Translations under genes and position numbers: made by a program
Part shown: positions 1 to 12,000 of the stretch, one piece after another
How positions within the stretch are numbered: the first letter of the stretch is position 1
How the letters are laid out: every line of letters begins with the position of its first letter
Notes under the pieces: generated by a model
Databases searched by the model: none
The model's input: only the letters and a program-made list of their open reading frames with translations
Told to the model about the DNA's origin: nothing
Assembly (NCBI RefSeq): GCF_900101265.1
Contig: NZ_FMZS01000018.1
Coordinates: forward strand, 60,631 to 124,630
DNA length: 64,000 bases
Direction of reading: 5' to 3'
Origin: Massilia sp. PDC64
GTDB taxonomy: Bacteria; Pseudomonadota; Gammaproteobacteria; Burkholderiales; Burkholderiaceae_D

Positions 1-3000
1 GAGGCGACCGGACGACAATACGATGCGTTCGGCGAGGTCGCGGTGCGCCAGCGCTACACGACGCGCTTGTCGAGCCAGGTGGCGACTGCGCTGACCGGGG
101 GCCTGCCCCAGCCCGATCTGATCGCTGCGCTGGGCACGGCTGTGCAGAACACGCGCTATGGCTACGACAACGACGGCCGCCTCAACTACACGGTGGACGC
201 GCTCGGCAATGCCGAAAGTCGCGCGTATGACGCGTTCGGCCGCGTGACCTCGATCCGCCAGCATGCGCTGACGACGGCCGGCCAGCCCGTCGACAGCAGC
301 AGCGACAGCGTCGTCACGCTGGGCTATGACAAGCGCGGCAACGTCATCAACCGTGCGGACGCCGGCAGCGCGGTCACGACGACCTATAATGCCCACGGCG
401 AGGCGATCACGGTCAACCGTGCCGGCAACTACGTCGGCCCGGCGGGGACCGGCGGCGTGGCGGCCATCCTGCAGGCCGCAACCGAGCGGACGTTCTACGA
501 CGCCGATGGCCGGGTCACGGGCAAGATCGACGCTACCGGCACGGTCACCGTGTTCAAGTACGACGCCAACGACAATCTCGTCGAGCGCACCACGTTCGCC
601 ACCGCCGCGACCCCTGCCGCTGCCGCCGCGGCGACTGCGTCGACGATCGGCACGCTGGTCCCCGCCAACAATGCCCTGGATGCGCGCGAGCGCTATTTCT
701 ACGATGCCGCGGGACGGCTCACGACAACGCTGACCGCATCGGGCGCCAACGCCTGGACGGTCCAGACGCGTCGCTACAACGACACGGACGACGTGGTGGA
801 ACGGCGGTCGTATGCGACGGCCATGGTCGTGGCGGACGGGACGGCGCCAACCGCGGCAAGCACCGCCACCTGGATCGCGAGCAATGCCAATGCCGCGGAT
901 GCGGCCCAGCGCATGGTGTACGACGGCGCCGGGCGCCTGATCGCCACCGCGACGCGCCAGCTCGACAATCAATGGGCCGTCGTCGCCCAGAAGTACGACA
1001 CGAATGGCCGCGTCAGCCAGCGTACCGCGTTCGGCAAGCCGCTCACGGCCGTCGCGCCGACGGATGCCGACATCCTGGCCATGGCGCCGGGCACCGCGGA
1101 CGCGATGACGGCTTACCGGTACGACCAGGCCGGCCGTGTACTGGCGACCGCGGTGGCGCAATCGATGGACGTCGATGCCGCAGGCGTATTCACCGTGCGC
1201 TGGGCCGTGACGACCAATGACTACAATGCCCTTGGTCTACTGACGAGCACGACCCGGTACGCCACCGCCCTCGCCACGACTGGCCGCCAGTTCAACTTTT
1301 CCACCCCTATGCAGCCGGGCGGCCTGGACCGCGTCGACCGTTACTACTACGATGCCGCCGGCCGCCTGGTCGGCACGCTCGATCCGTTGCGGGCCTACGT
1401 CGGCATCACCTACGATGCCAAGGGCAATGTCATCCAAAGAATTGCCTATGCCACGACGTCGCCAGACGGCAAAGTGCCGCTGTCCAGCCCGCTCGACCGC
1501 GTCACGCAATACGTCTACAACCTCAACAACCAGGTCGCCTACGAAATCGATCCCGCCCTCGCGGTGACGGCGCGTGAATACGACGCGTTCGGCAACGTGA
1601 CGAAGGAAACCCGTTATGCACAGCCGCTGAAGAGCGCCCTGCCGGCCAACTCGACCGTCGCCACCGTCGCCACGCTCGTCGTCGCATCCGGTTCCGACCG
1701 CACGACCCGGTTTTACTACGACGCCGCTGGCCGCCGCCGCTTCACGGTCGACCCGGCCGGCTACCTGACGGAAACCCAATACGACGCCATCGGCCGCGCG
1801 CAGGTGGACCGCGCCTTCCAGACCGCCGTCCCGGCGACCGCCACGCTGGCCGACCTGGCCGCGGCCGCGGCTGCCCAGGCCAACGGCGGCCTCAAGCCGC
1901 GCACGACGAGCCGGACCTACGACGCGCAGGGCAACGTGCTGACGACGAGCGACGCTCTCGGGCACGTCGAGACCAACACGTACGATGCGCTCGGCAATCG
2001 CAAGACGCTGTCGAAACGGCCCGATGCCGCCTCGGCGGCGACGGTGACGTGGACGTATTCCTACGACGCGGCCGGCCGCCTGGTCTCGGAAGTCACGCCA
2101 CCCATCGACATCTACGCCGCCCCGGCTGCCGAACCGGTGGACGGCTGGACCAGCGTCGCACCGACGAAAGGCACCCTGACCACGAGCTACGTCTACGACA
2201 CGCTGGGCAACCTGACCCAGCGCGCGGAAGGCGTCACGGGCGCGGCCGCCAGCCGGGTGACCCGCTACGGCTACGACCTCGTCGGGCGCCAGACCCGGAC
2301 GACGCTGCCCGACACCACGGTGTACGACCCCGACAACGACAAGGCCCCGCGCAGCGCACGCAGCGAGAAAACGGCCACCGGGCTCACGGTCGAGGTGACC
2401 TACAACGTCTTTGGCGACGCCATGGTCAACAAGGACGTCGGCGGCAACCTCAGCTACAAATTCTATGACAATTGCGGCCGCCTGATCCGCGACGTCGACG
2501 CATCGATGAGGGCGACGACGTACGCGCACAACGCGTTCGGCGACGTGGTACAGGTGACGCGGCACACGGCGCCGCTGGCGACGGCCGATGGTCCGCTCAC
2601 GGCATCGCCGGATGACCGATACATCCGCACGCAGTACGACGTGCGCGGCAAGGCGATCGTGATCTGGGAACCGTTGGCCGCGATAAACGACGACTGGATG
2701 CTCGCGGGCGTAACGCAACGCATTGCGGCGCGCACCACCTCAAACGTCTACGATGCCTTCGGTGACCTGATCCGTACCAACGTGTACGCCACCGACGCCA
2801 ACGACAAGCAGCTCAACGCGGCCGCATCGACGTTCTTCGCCTACGACCAGCGTGGCAACGAGGTCGCGCGGATCGAACGGGAAACGTATAAAGACGACGT
2901 GCAGGCCGGCTACCTGACGACGTCCACCTACGACTACGCGGGCCGGCTGCTGGTGCGCACGGAATACGCCACGAGCACGCCGAGCTGGACCCCGGCCACC

Positions 3001-6000
3001 GCCAAAGTAACGGCAAGCGCGGCCGACCGCACGACGACCTACACCTACGACAACCTCGGCAACAAACTGAGCGAGCGGCACACCGGGTTGCTGAGCGACG
3101 CCACGACGACATACAGCTACGACGACCTGGGCCGCCAGCGCAGCACGACCGATGCCACCGGCGTCAAGACCGTCACGTACTACGACGTCCTGGGCCGCAC
3201 TACCGGCACCGCCATGATCGAAAAGACGGCGAACGCCGCCCAGGCGATGCCGATGAGCGAGTTCCGCCTGGGCGCCTTCGGCGACGTCGTGTTCCGCATC
3301 GACTACGCCACCTCCGTCCCGGACGGTCTCGCCGAGACCACGCGTCCGGTCCTGCCGTACGACCGGACGCGCGACCGCGTCACCGTCAACCAGTACGATA
3401 CGCTCGGCCGCCTGAAGACGAGCATCGATGCCGAGCGCCATGCCACGTATTTTTCGTACGACGTGTTCGGCCGCGTCGCCAAGCAGTGGCGCATCGTCAA
3501 TGAAAACACGCCGTATGCGCAAACGGCGTTCGAGCTGAACCGCTACGACAACCTGGGCCGCCTGACCGACATCGTGCGGCCGGGGAACTACAATATCCTG
3601 ACCGGCAGCGCCGCGCCGGACACGACGGAGCACCGCGGCTACAACGCCTTCGGCGAAGTGACGACGACGACGGTGTCCAGCGGCACGCAGGTACTGCGTT
3701 CGGAAGAAACCCGTTACGACAACGCGGGCCGCGCCTGGCTGACCAATGCGGGCGACGGCATCTACCGCGCGACGCTGTACGACGTGCGCGGCAACGCCAC
3801 GGCCACGTTCACCAGCGCAGCCGAGGGCGCGGCAAGCCTGAAAAACCTGAACAGCGCGGTGGAGGTGCTGGGACGCGCCGACGTGCGACGGGTCGACACC
3901 CGCTACGACCTGCTCGGGCACGTGGTGGACGTCAGCCAGTCGTATGCGCCGCACCAGTTCTTCCTGCACCGCGAGCCGGACTACACCTGGATCCGCGTCG
4001 CCTACGATCCGGCCAAGCCTGAGCAGGACGGGCTGCTGGTGCTCGGCGACCGCAACGACGTCGGCAGCACGTTCACGGTGAACTACCGCATCAAGGGCAC
4101 GCTGCCCTGGCAGACGTCGGCGGCGCGCGTCCAGTGGGTGGACGGCTACCCCGTCTTCAACACCGGGGCGCTTCCGCAGGGGACGTACGAGCTGTCGATC
4201 ACGGTGAAACCCGCTTCCGGTGACGCGTTCCGGCTCGATGGAGGCGAGCTGACGATCGTGGCCCAGCCCAGCGAAAAGAAGATCGGCCAGCTGATCGAGC
4301 TGTACCTGGCTATGAAGCAAACGGTGCCTGACGCGAACGGTCTCGATTATTGGTTGGGACGCCTGAACGAAGGCAGCACGCTGGCACAGATTGCCACGGA
4401 AATGGTCGCGAACGCGGACGTCACGAAAGTGATCGGCGGCACGACGACCACCCAGATTCTTACCAAGGTGCTCGTGATGTTGGGCTACACGGTGAACACG
4501 GCGGCGTTCACCGATGCGCTGAACACGTGGAGCGCACGGTACGACGAGGTCTCGTTCGGCACGACGGAGCACGGCCAGGTCCTCATCGACCTCGTCGCGG
4601 AGAGGGCGAGCTTCCTGTCCAACCAGGTGAAGGTGGCCCAGGCCTACCTGACCGGAGGCGGCAGCGACCCGGACAAGGCTGAGCAATTGAGGAAGCAAGC
4701 GCAGACCGCCCCCGACGCGGCGCTCGCCGATGCGAAAGCGGCCGCGGCGGACGAAATGCGGTCGATGAAGCTGGCGCGCCTGTACATCGCCCTGCTCGGC
4801 CGCGCGCCCGATCCCGCGGGCTTCGCCGCCTTCGAATCGGGGCTGCGCGGCACGCAGACGCTGACGACGACGGCGCAGAACATCATCAACAGTACGGAAT
4901 TCCGCACGATCCTGCCCGCGGCCGGGCTGACGGCCGTCCAGTACAACGAGCAGTTCGTGAACCGCGCCTACATGGCGCTGGTCGGGCGCGTGCCCTCCAC
5001 CGCCGAGCTGAACGACGCGCAGGCCGCGTTCGCGGGCGGCACGACGTTCGCCGACTGGACGGTGAAGCTCATCGACCGGATCGGCAGCTACACCGGCACC
5101 GACGCCGGCGCCAACGCCGACCGCCGCACCGCGTTTGCGAAAACGGCGCTCGCACTGGCGTTCGCCCGCATGGACATGGGCGCCGTGGACACGCAGACGC
5201 AGGTGCAGATCGCCCGGACGCTGCTGGACGGCAACGGCGCGAATGCCTCCGTGGCCATGGCGGCCGAGCAAGTGAAGCTGAAGCTGAAGGCGCAGATGCT
5301 GGCCAAGGATACGTACGCCGCCGCGGCAAATCTCGTAACCAAGGACCATCCGCTGGAGGCGCTGCAACTGCGCCTGGCGCAGCTGTACGTCGCCGTGCTG
5401 GGCCGCGCGCCGGACCGCCAGGGCTATGACTTCTGGATCGATTCCCTGGCGTCGGGCCGGGACACGCTCGCCACCGTCGTCAACAACATGGTGGCGAACG
5501 CAGGCGGCACGGACGCGGACTTCATCCGTACGATCTACCAGCGCGCCTTCGGCAGCGCGATCGGTGCGGACGCGTTGACGCAATGGGTGGGCGTAGTCGC
5601 CCGCAGCGACCGTGCCACCGCCGTCGTCGCATTGATCGACGACGTGACATCCAGCGCGGACCCCGCCCTGAAAACGGCCCGCGACCTGTTCAACAACCGC
5701 ACCGCGGCCGGCATGACGTACGCCTTGTACATGGACGGGAACGACCTGCCGATGGCCGCCACGATGCTGGCGCAAGTCACCGCCACCGACACCAGCGCCG
5801 CCATCGCCACCGCCTACAAGGCAAGCGACGCGCTGGCCGCCGCCGCCGCGGCGGAAACCGCGAAAGCGGCGCAGAACGCCTCCAAGCTGCTGGCGGACGC
5901 CGCGACGGCGGCGCTCACGCTGGCGAGCCGCATCCGGAGCGAGGCCGATGCCGAAGCTCTGGCCGCCACGAATCCGATGGCCAGATACGTGCTGACGGCG

Positions 6001-9000
6001 GCACGCCTGTACGTCGGCCTGCTGAACCGCGGAACCGCCGCCAACCCCCTCGTCCTCAACGACCTCGTCAACATGGCCGGGTCACTGATGTCGAAGACCG
6101 ACGTGCAGATGGCGCAGGACATGCTCGCCGGCGCCGTGGGCACCATCTACCCCGCGGCCCAGTCGAACGACGCGTTCGTCACGCAGATCTACAACCAGAT
6201 CCTGCATCGTGCTCCCGATGCGGCCGGCCTGGCCTTCTGGAGCAAGAGCCTGGCGTCGGGCCAGAGCCGGGCGGCGGTGGCCGTGTCCATCCTGAACACG
6301 TTCCTCAACGGTAATCTGGCCAACACGGATCCGCTGAAGGATGACAACCTCGCCGGCCTGCAGATCTTCGACACCCAGGTCGCCAATGCCCTGACCGCCA
6401 TCTCGCAGCAGGCCACGGCCGCCTACAACGCCGCGAGCGCCGCGCTCAATGCGGCCGTCAAGGCGCAGGCGGCCGCGAAGGCGTACACGGACGCGGTTGC
6501 GGCGCAGTCGGCCGCCGTGAACGCGGCGGCCGGCACCAACGCGCTCGTCACGCTGACGCTGGCGCGCCTGTATGTCGGCGTGTTGAACCGTCCGGCCAGC
6601 GGCATCGACCTGGACTACACCGGCATGACGTTCTGGACGAGTGCCCTGATCAAGAACCTCGACACGCCGGCATCGATCGCCCAGCAGTTCATCGGCTCAC
6701 CCGAGGGCACGAAAGTCTTTAAAGATGCCGCGACGCCGGAACAGTTCGTCGCGCAGATCTACCAGCAGGTCCTGGGCCGCGCACCGGACGCCGGCGCCGC
6801 CGGCTGGGTCACGAACCTCAAGAACGGCGCCAGGACCCGCGGCCAGACCGCATGGGACATCATCGACAGCCTGGTCAACCATACGGCGCAGCTCGAATCG
6901 GAATACAACACCCGGGCGTCGTTCGACCAGCGCGTGGCCGACGCCGCGCGCGCGTACAGCACGGCCGCCGCGACCACGAGCGGCATCGCCGCCGCGGCGG
7001 CCGATGTCAATGCAGCACTGGCCGCACTCAACAGCGCGAACAGTGCGTTGAACGACCGCCTGAACGAATTGAACGCGGCCGGGATCGCGAAAACGAATGC
7101 GGATCAGGCCGTTGCCGCCGCGCAGGCCGGCCAGAACTTCTACAATTCGCCTTACCGGGACTCCCTGCAGGAACTGCTGGTGGCATTCGGCCGCGGCACG
7201 TCCTACTCGACCGTGGAGGCATTGCTTGCCGACCTGGGCGCCGGGCGCACGACGCTGCAGCGGCTGGCCGGCCAAAATCTGTCACTCGCCGACAAATCGG
7301 CGTTCTATACCTCACTGTACAACACGCTCCTGTGGCGTGCGCCCGACGCCGCAGGGCTCGCCTGGTGGGTACAGAACACCTCGACGACCGACGCGGGCAC
7401 CGCCGCCTACAACTTCTTCCTGAGCGCACTGGGCGAACTGAAGGGCGGGCAGACCAGCTACCGCATGCGCAACAATTTCCCCACCGAGCTCAGCGCGGTG
7501 ATCGGCCCGAACAACCAGCGCGCGAAATCGCTGGCCGACGGCTACAGCGCCGCGGCGAGTACCGCGCAAGCAGCGGCCGACACGGTCCGGCAGGCGCAGA
7601 CCGCCTACGACACGGCCGCGGCGACACAGCGGCAGGCCAACTCCACGTACCTGGACAAGGTCGCCATCAACGACGTCGCGAAGAACACCCAGACCGCACT
7701 GGCGAATCTGCTGGCGATCCAGGCCAAGGCGGTGGTGGCCGGCCGTACGGGCGCCACGTCGATCGCGGCCATGGACGCGTCGAACCTGGCCGCCAGGAAC
7801 TATGATGCAGCAGCCGTGAACTGGAGCCTGGAAAGGATCATCCAGGAAAGCACGACGGACGCCCAGTCCGACGCCGCCGTTGCGCAGGACAGCAACCTGA
7901 GCGCGGCGCTCGGCCAGCTCGCCGGCGCCAACCTGCAACTGCTGCTCAGCGAACAGAAAATCGAGAGTTCGGACAAACCCACGCAAAACCTGATCCACGT
8001 GGTGCAGTTGTACACGACCCTGTTCGGCCCGACCCGGCTGCCGACCCTGCTCGAGCTGAACAGCGCGATGATCCAGTTGCGCGACGGCGAATCGCTCGCC
8101 GCCATCGCCGACACGCTGATCGGCAACGACGCCACGCTCGGTGCGAAAACGAACTCGGCCTTCATCGACGCGCTGTACCAGAACACGAGCGGACGCGCGT
8201 CCGATGCGCCCGGTCTCGCTTTCTGGACCAAGGCACTGGCCGGCCCGCCGGCGATGACGCGCGGCGCGCTGGCCGCGGGCTTCATCGACAGCCTCGTCAT
8301 CGGTACGCTGAACAACGACACGGCCGTGTTCCACGGCAGGGTATCCACAGCGCTCGCGTCCGTCAGCCAGAGCGCGGCGGCCGCGGCGCAAACGCCCAGT
8401 ACCGCCGCCTTCGTCAACGCCATGGCGCTGGCGATGCGCGACATCAGGACGCGCACGGACGCCGCCGCCCAGGCCGCGCTCACGCCGGAAGCCCGCTACG
8501 CGATCGAAATCACGCAGCTCTACGTCACCTTGCTGGGCCGTACGCCCGAGCCGACCGCCCTGCTGTCGGGGATCGACCAGCGGCGCCAGGGCACGCCGCT
8601 CGACACCATCGCGAGCAGCATCCTGGCATCCAGGGAGATCCAGGGACGGCTGCCGTCGACCTCGGACAACGCGACCTTCGTGAAACTGCTGTTCGCGCAA
8701 TCCGTCGGCCGCGCACCGACCACGGACGAGCTCAGCAGCTTGACGGCGAAACTCGCCAACGGCACGTCGACGCGCGCGCGCCTGGTCATCGACTTCATCG
8801 CCGGCACCTATGCCTACACCGGTGCCGATCCGGCCGTGCTGACCGGCCGCGAACTCCTCATGGGCAAGGTCGAAACGGCGCTGGACGATGGCGCCGCGGG
8901 GCTGCAGGCGTATCTGCAGACGGTCAGTAGCACCACGTTCAACACGGCACTCGGCGACGCATTGTCGAAGGCGACCTCGCGCTACGTGGACGGCTACCGC

Positions 9001-12000
9001 ACCGTACTGGACAGCAAGACAACCGGCGCCCTGACGCTGCACACGACGCCGAACCGCATGACGGTCGACCGCTGGGGCAATACGCTGACCGTCGCCGACG
9101 CGCGCAATCCGAACTGGAAGACGACGTACAGCTACAACGCCAACAACCAGGTGCTCGACACGGTGCTGCCCGACGTCGGTGCCGGTGTGCTGACGGTGAT
9201 GAACCGCTACGACAACATGGGCCGCCTGCTCAAGACCGCGGACGTCGACGCGACCGGCACCGTGAGCCATACAACGGGCTACACGTATGACGACAAGGGC
9301 GCGCTCGTCGGCGAAACCCATGCGGACGGCGGCTCCATCCGCTACACGACCGATGCGTTCGGTCAGCGCCTGACGAGCACCCAATACCTGTCCGGCAGCC
9401 AGTCGGTCACCTACTCCTATGCCTACGACCGCCTGGGCAACCTCGTTTCGCGCACGAGCGCGCCGGTGACGGTGTACGACTGGGCCGGCACCGGCACGGC
9501 CACCGCGGCCACCGGCGTCGCGAACCGTTCCATCGTCGACGCCTATTCGTACGACGAGCTGGGACGCCGGACGGTCGCGCGCAACTATTCGGTCGATGCC
9601 GCCGACGCCAGGTATGGCGTGGTCGACACGGCCACGCAGGTGTACGACGTGGGCGGCAACATCATCAAGTCGACGGACGCCAACGGCCTGACGACCTACC
9701 GCGCCTACGACGCGTTCGGCAACAAGATCGCCGAACGCGAAGCCAGCACGGCGGCCCTGGGCAGCGGCACGGCGCTCCGCCAGTCGTGGACGTACGATGG
9801 CTATGGCCGCGTGCTGACGCACGTCGACCTGGGTGGCAACACGACCATCAACACGTACAACGGCGCCGGACAACTGGCCACGACCGAACGGCGCGCCAAC
9901 GGCGCCACGACATGGGCCCGCAAGACCAACTATGCCTATGAAGGTGGCACCGGTTACCTCGTGGAGGTGAGGGACAACGACGCCCTCACCCCGGCGCTGA
10001 ACCAGCTCGTACGCTACAGCTACGACCGCGCGGGCAACCGGATCACCGAACAGACCTGGCTGCTCGACGCCAAGAACCTGCTGCAGCGCGCGCTGCAGGA
10101 CAACGTGCTCGGCTACAACGCGCGCAGCCAGCTGACCGACATCACCTCGTCGGTCCCCGGCGCCGACTACCGGATCCACTACACCTACGACAACTTCGGC
10201 AACCGCAAGAAGGTCGAGACCGGGTTCACCAACGACATCGGCGACAAGAAGGCCATCGAGGTCAACTACGAGTACGACGCGATGGACCGCATGACCAAGG
10301 TCTACGGCACCGTCAACACGACGTATGGCAACCCGGTCTACACGCCGACCTACCTGCCGAGGGAAAAACAGGGGATGACCTATGGCGACGTCCCCGTCGA
10401 CGTCATCGGCACGTGGACATATTTCGACAACAAGGCCATCGAAGCCCATACGATCACGTACGACTGGGCCGGCAACCGCGCCACCGACAACGGGGAAAAG
10501 TATGACTACGATGCGCTGGGTCGCCTGGCATCCATCAGCACGTCCGCGGGCCAGACCGGCTACCGCTATTACGACAGCGCCAACCGCGTGATCGAATCGC
10601 GCGACGGCGCCGAGGTCCAGCTGAACGACTACGACGCGGGCGGCCGCCTCGTCGTGCAGCGCACGCAGGGCCAGTCGGACAGGGTCCAGCACAGCCTGGT
10701 CAAGTACGCCTACCACGGCGAACTGGGCTACCTGGCCTCGTACACTGCCCAGGGCGCCAGCGGCGCGAAGCTGCAGACGACCATCAACACGGTCGATGTG
10801 TTGCGCGACACGCGCCTGACGAGCCTGACGACGGTGCGCAACGACGGCGAGACGGCCTACAAGACCAGCGAGATGCAATACAACCTCGCCGGCGCCATGA
10901 CCGTCGTGACCGCGCGCAACTACAAGGACGGCGTGGGCACGGTCGACAACGCCAACTCGCGCTCGATGATCAGCGACTACGCGGGCCACGTGCTGGAAAA
11001 AACCCAGAATGGCCTGCGCACGCACACGCTGATGGCCGACGACGAGATGATCGGCTACAGCAGCGCCGCCTACGAATCGTTCAGCAGCGTGCACGAAGGC
11101 CTGAGCGCGGCCTCGAACGCCGACGTCGGCACCTACGTCGTGCAAGCGGCGACAGAGACGCTGATGTCGATCGCCAAGTCAGTCTGGGGCGACGAGCGCC
11201 TGTGGTACCTGATCGCCGACGCCAACGGCCTGACGATGGCGAACGGCACGCTGACGGTAGGCCAGTCGCTGAAGATCCCGGCCAAGGCCGGCGCGACCTA
11301 CAACGGCGCTGATACGTTCAAGCCGTACGACGCCGGCGCGATCGTCGGCAAGACCACGCCGGAGATGGCGCTGCCGGTGCCGCAGCAGTCGAGGGGTGGG
11401 TGCGGCGGGCTGGGGCAGCTCGTGATGGTGGTCGTGGCCGTGGTGGCGACGGTCTACACAGGCTACGCCATCAGCGGCGCGATGCAGTCGGCATTCGGCG
11501 CGTTCGGCACGACCGCCACCGCCGCCGTCGCAGGCGCGTCGGGCTCCGTCGCGAGCCAGGCGGCCGGCATCGCGATTGGCGCACAGGATGGCTTCAACTG
11601 GAAAGCCGTGGCAACCTCGGCGATTGGAGGCGCAGTGACGGCCGGCGTCGGCGCCCTCGCCGATGCAAGCTCGCTGTCGAGTGCGTTTGCAGGCGAAGGC
11701 TGGCAAGCGGCGGCAGCACGCGCGGCCTTGTCGAATACCGTCAGTCAGGGCATCGGCATCGTGACGGGCCTGCAAAGCGGATTCAACTGGCGCAACGTCG
11801 CCGCGTCGGCGGCCGGCGCGGGTGTCGGCACCTTGGCGGCGCAGTATCTCCAGGGCGATAACGACCTGGCGAAGCTGTTCAAGGGCAACGATCTCGGCAG
11901 GGCCACGGCCGTTTCGTTCGCGGCCGGGGCAACTACCGCGATCGCACGCGGCGGGAAGATTGAAATTGCGCGGATTGCGACGGATGCGTTTGGCAATGCG

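Noticed and set aside
7312..11145. Long minus-strand frame (1277 aa) opposite the first giant gene
   Set aside because: Antisense shadow of the YD and DUF4214 coding sequence.
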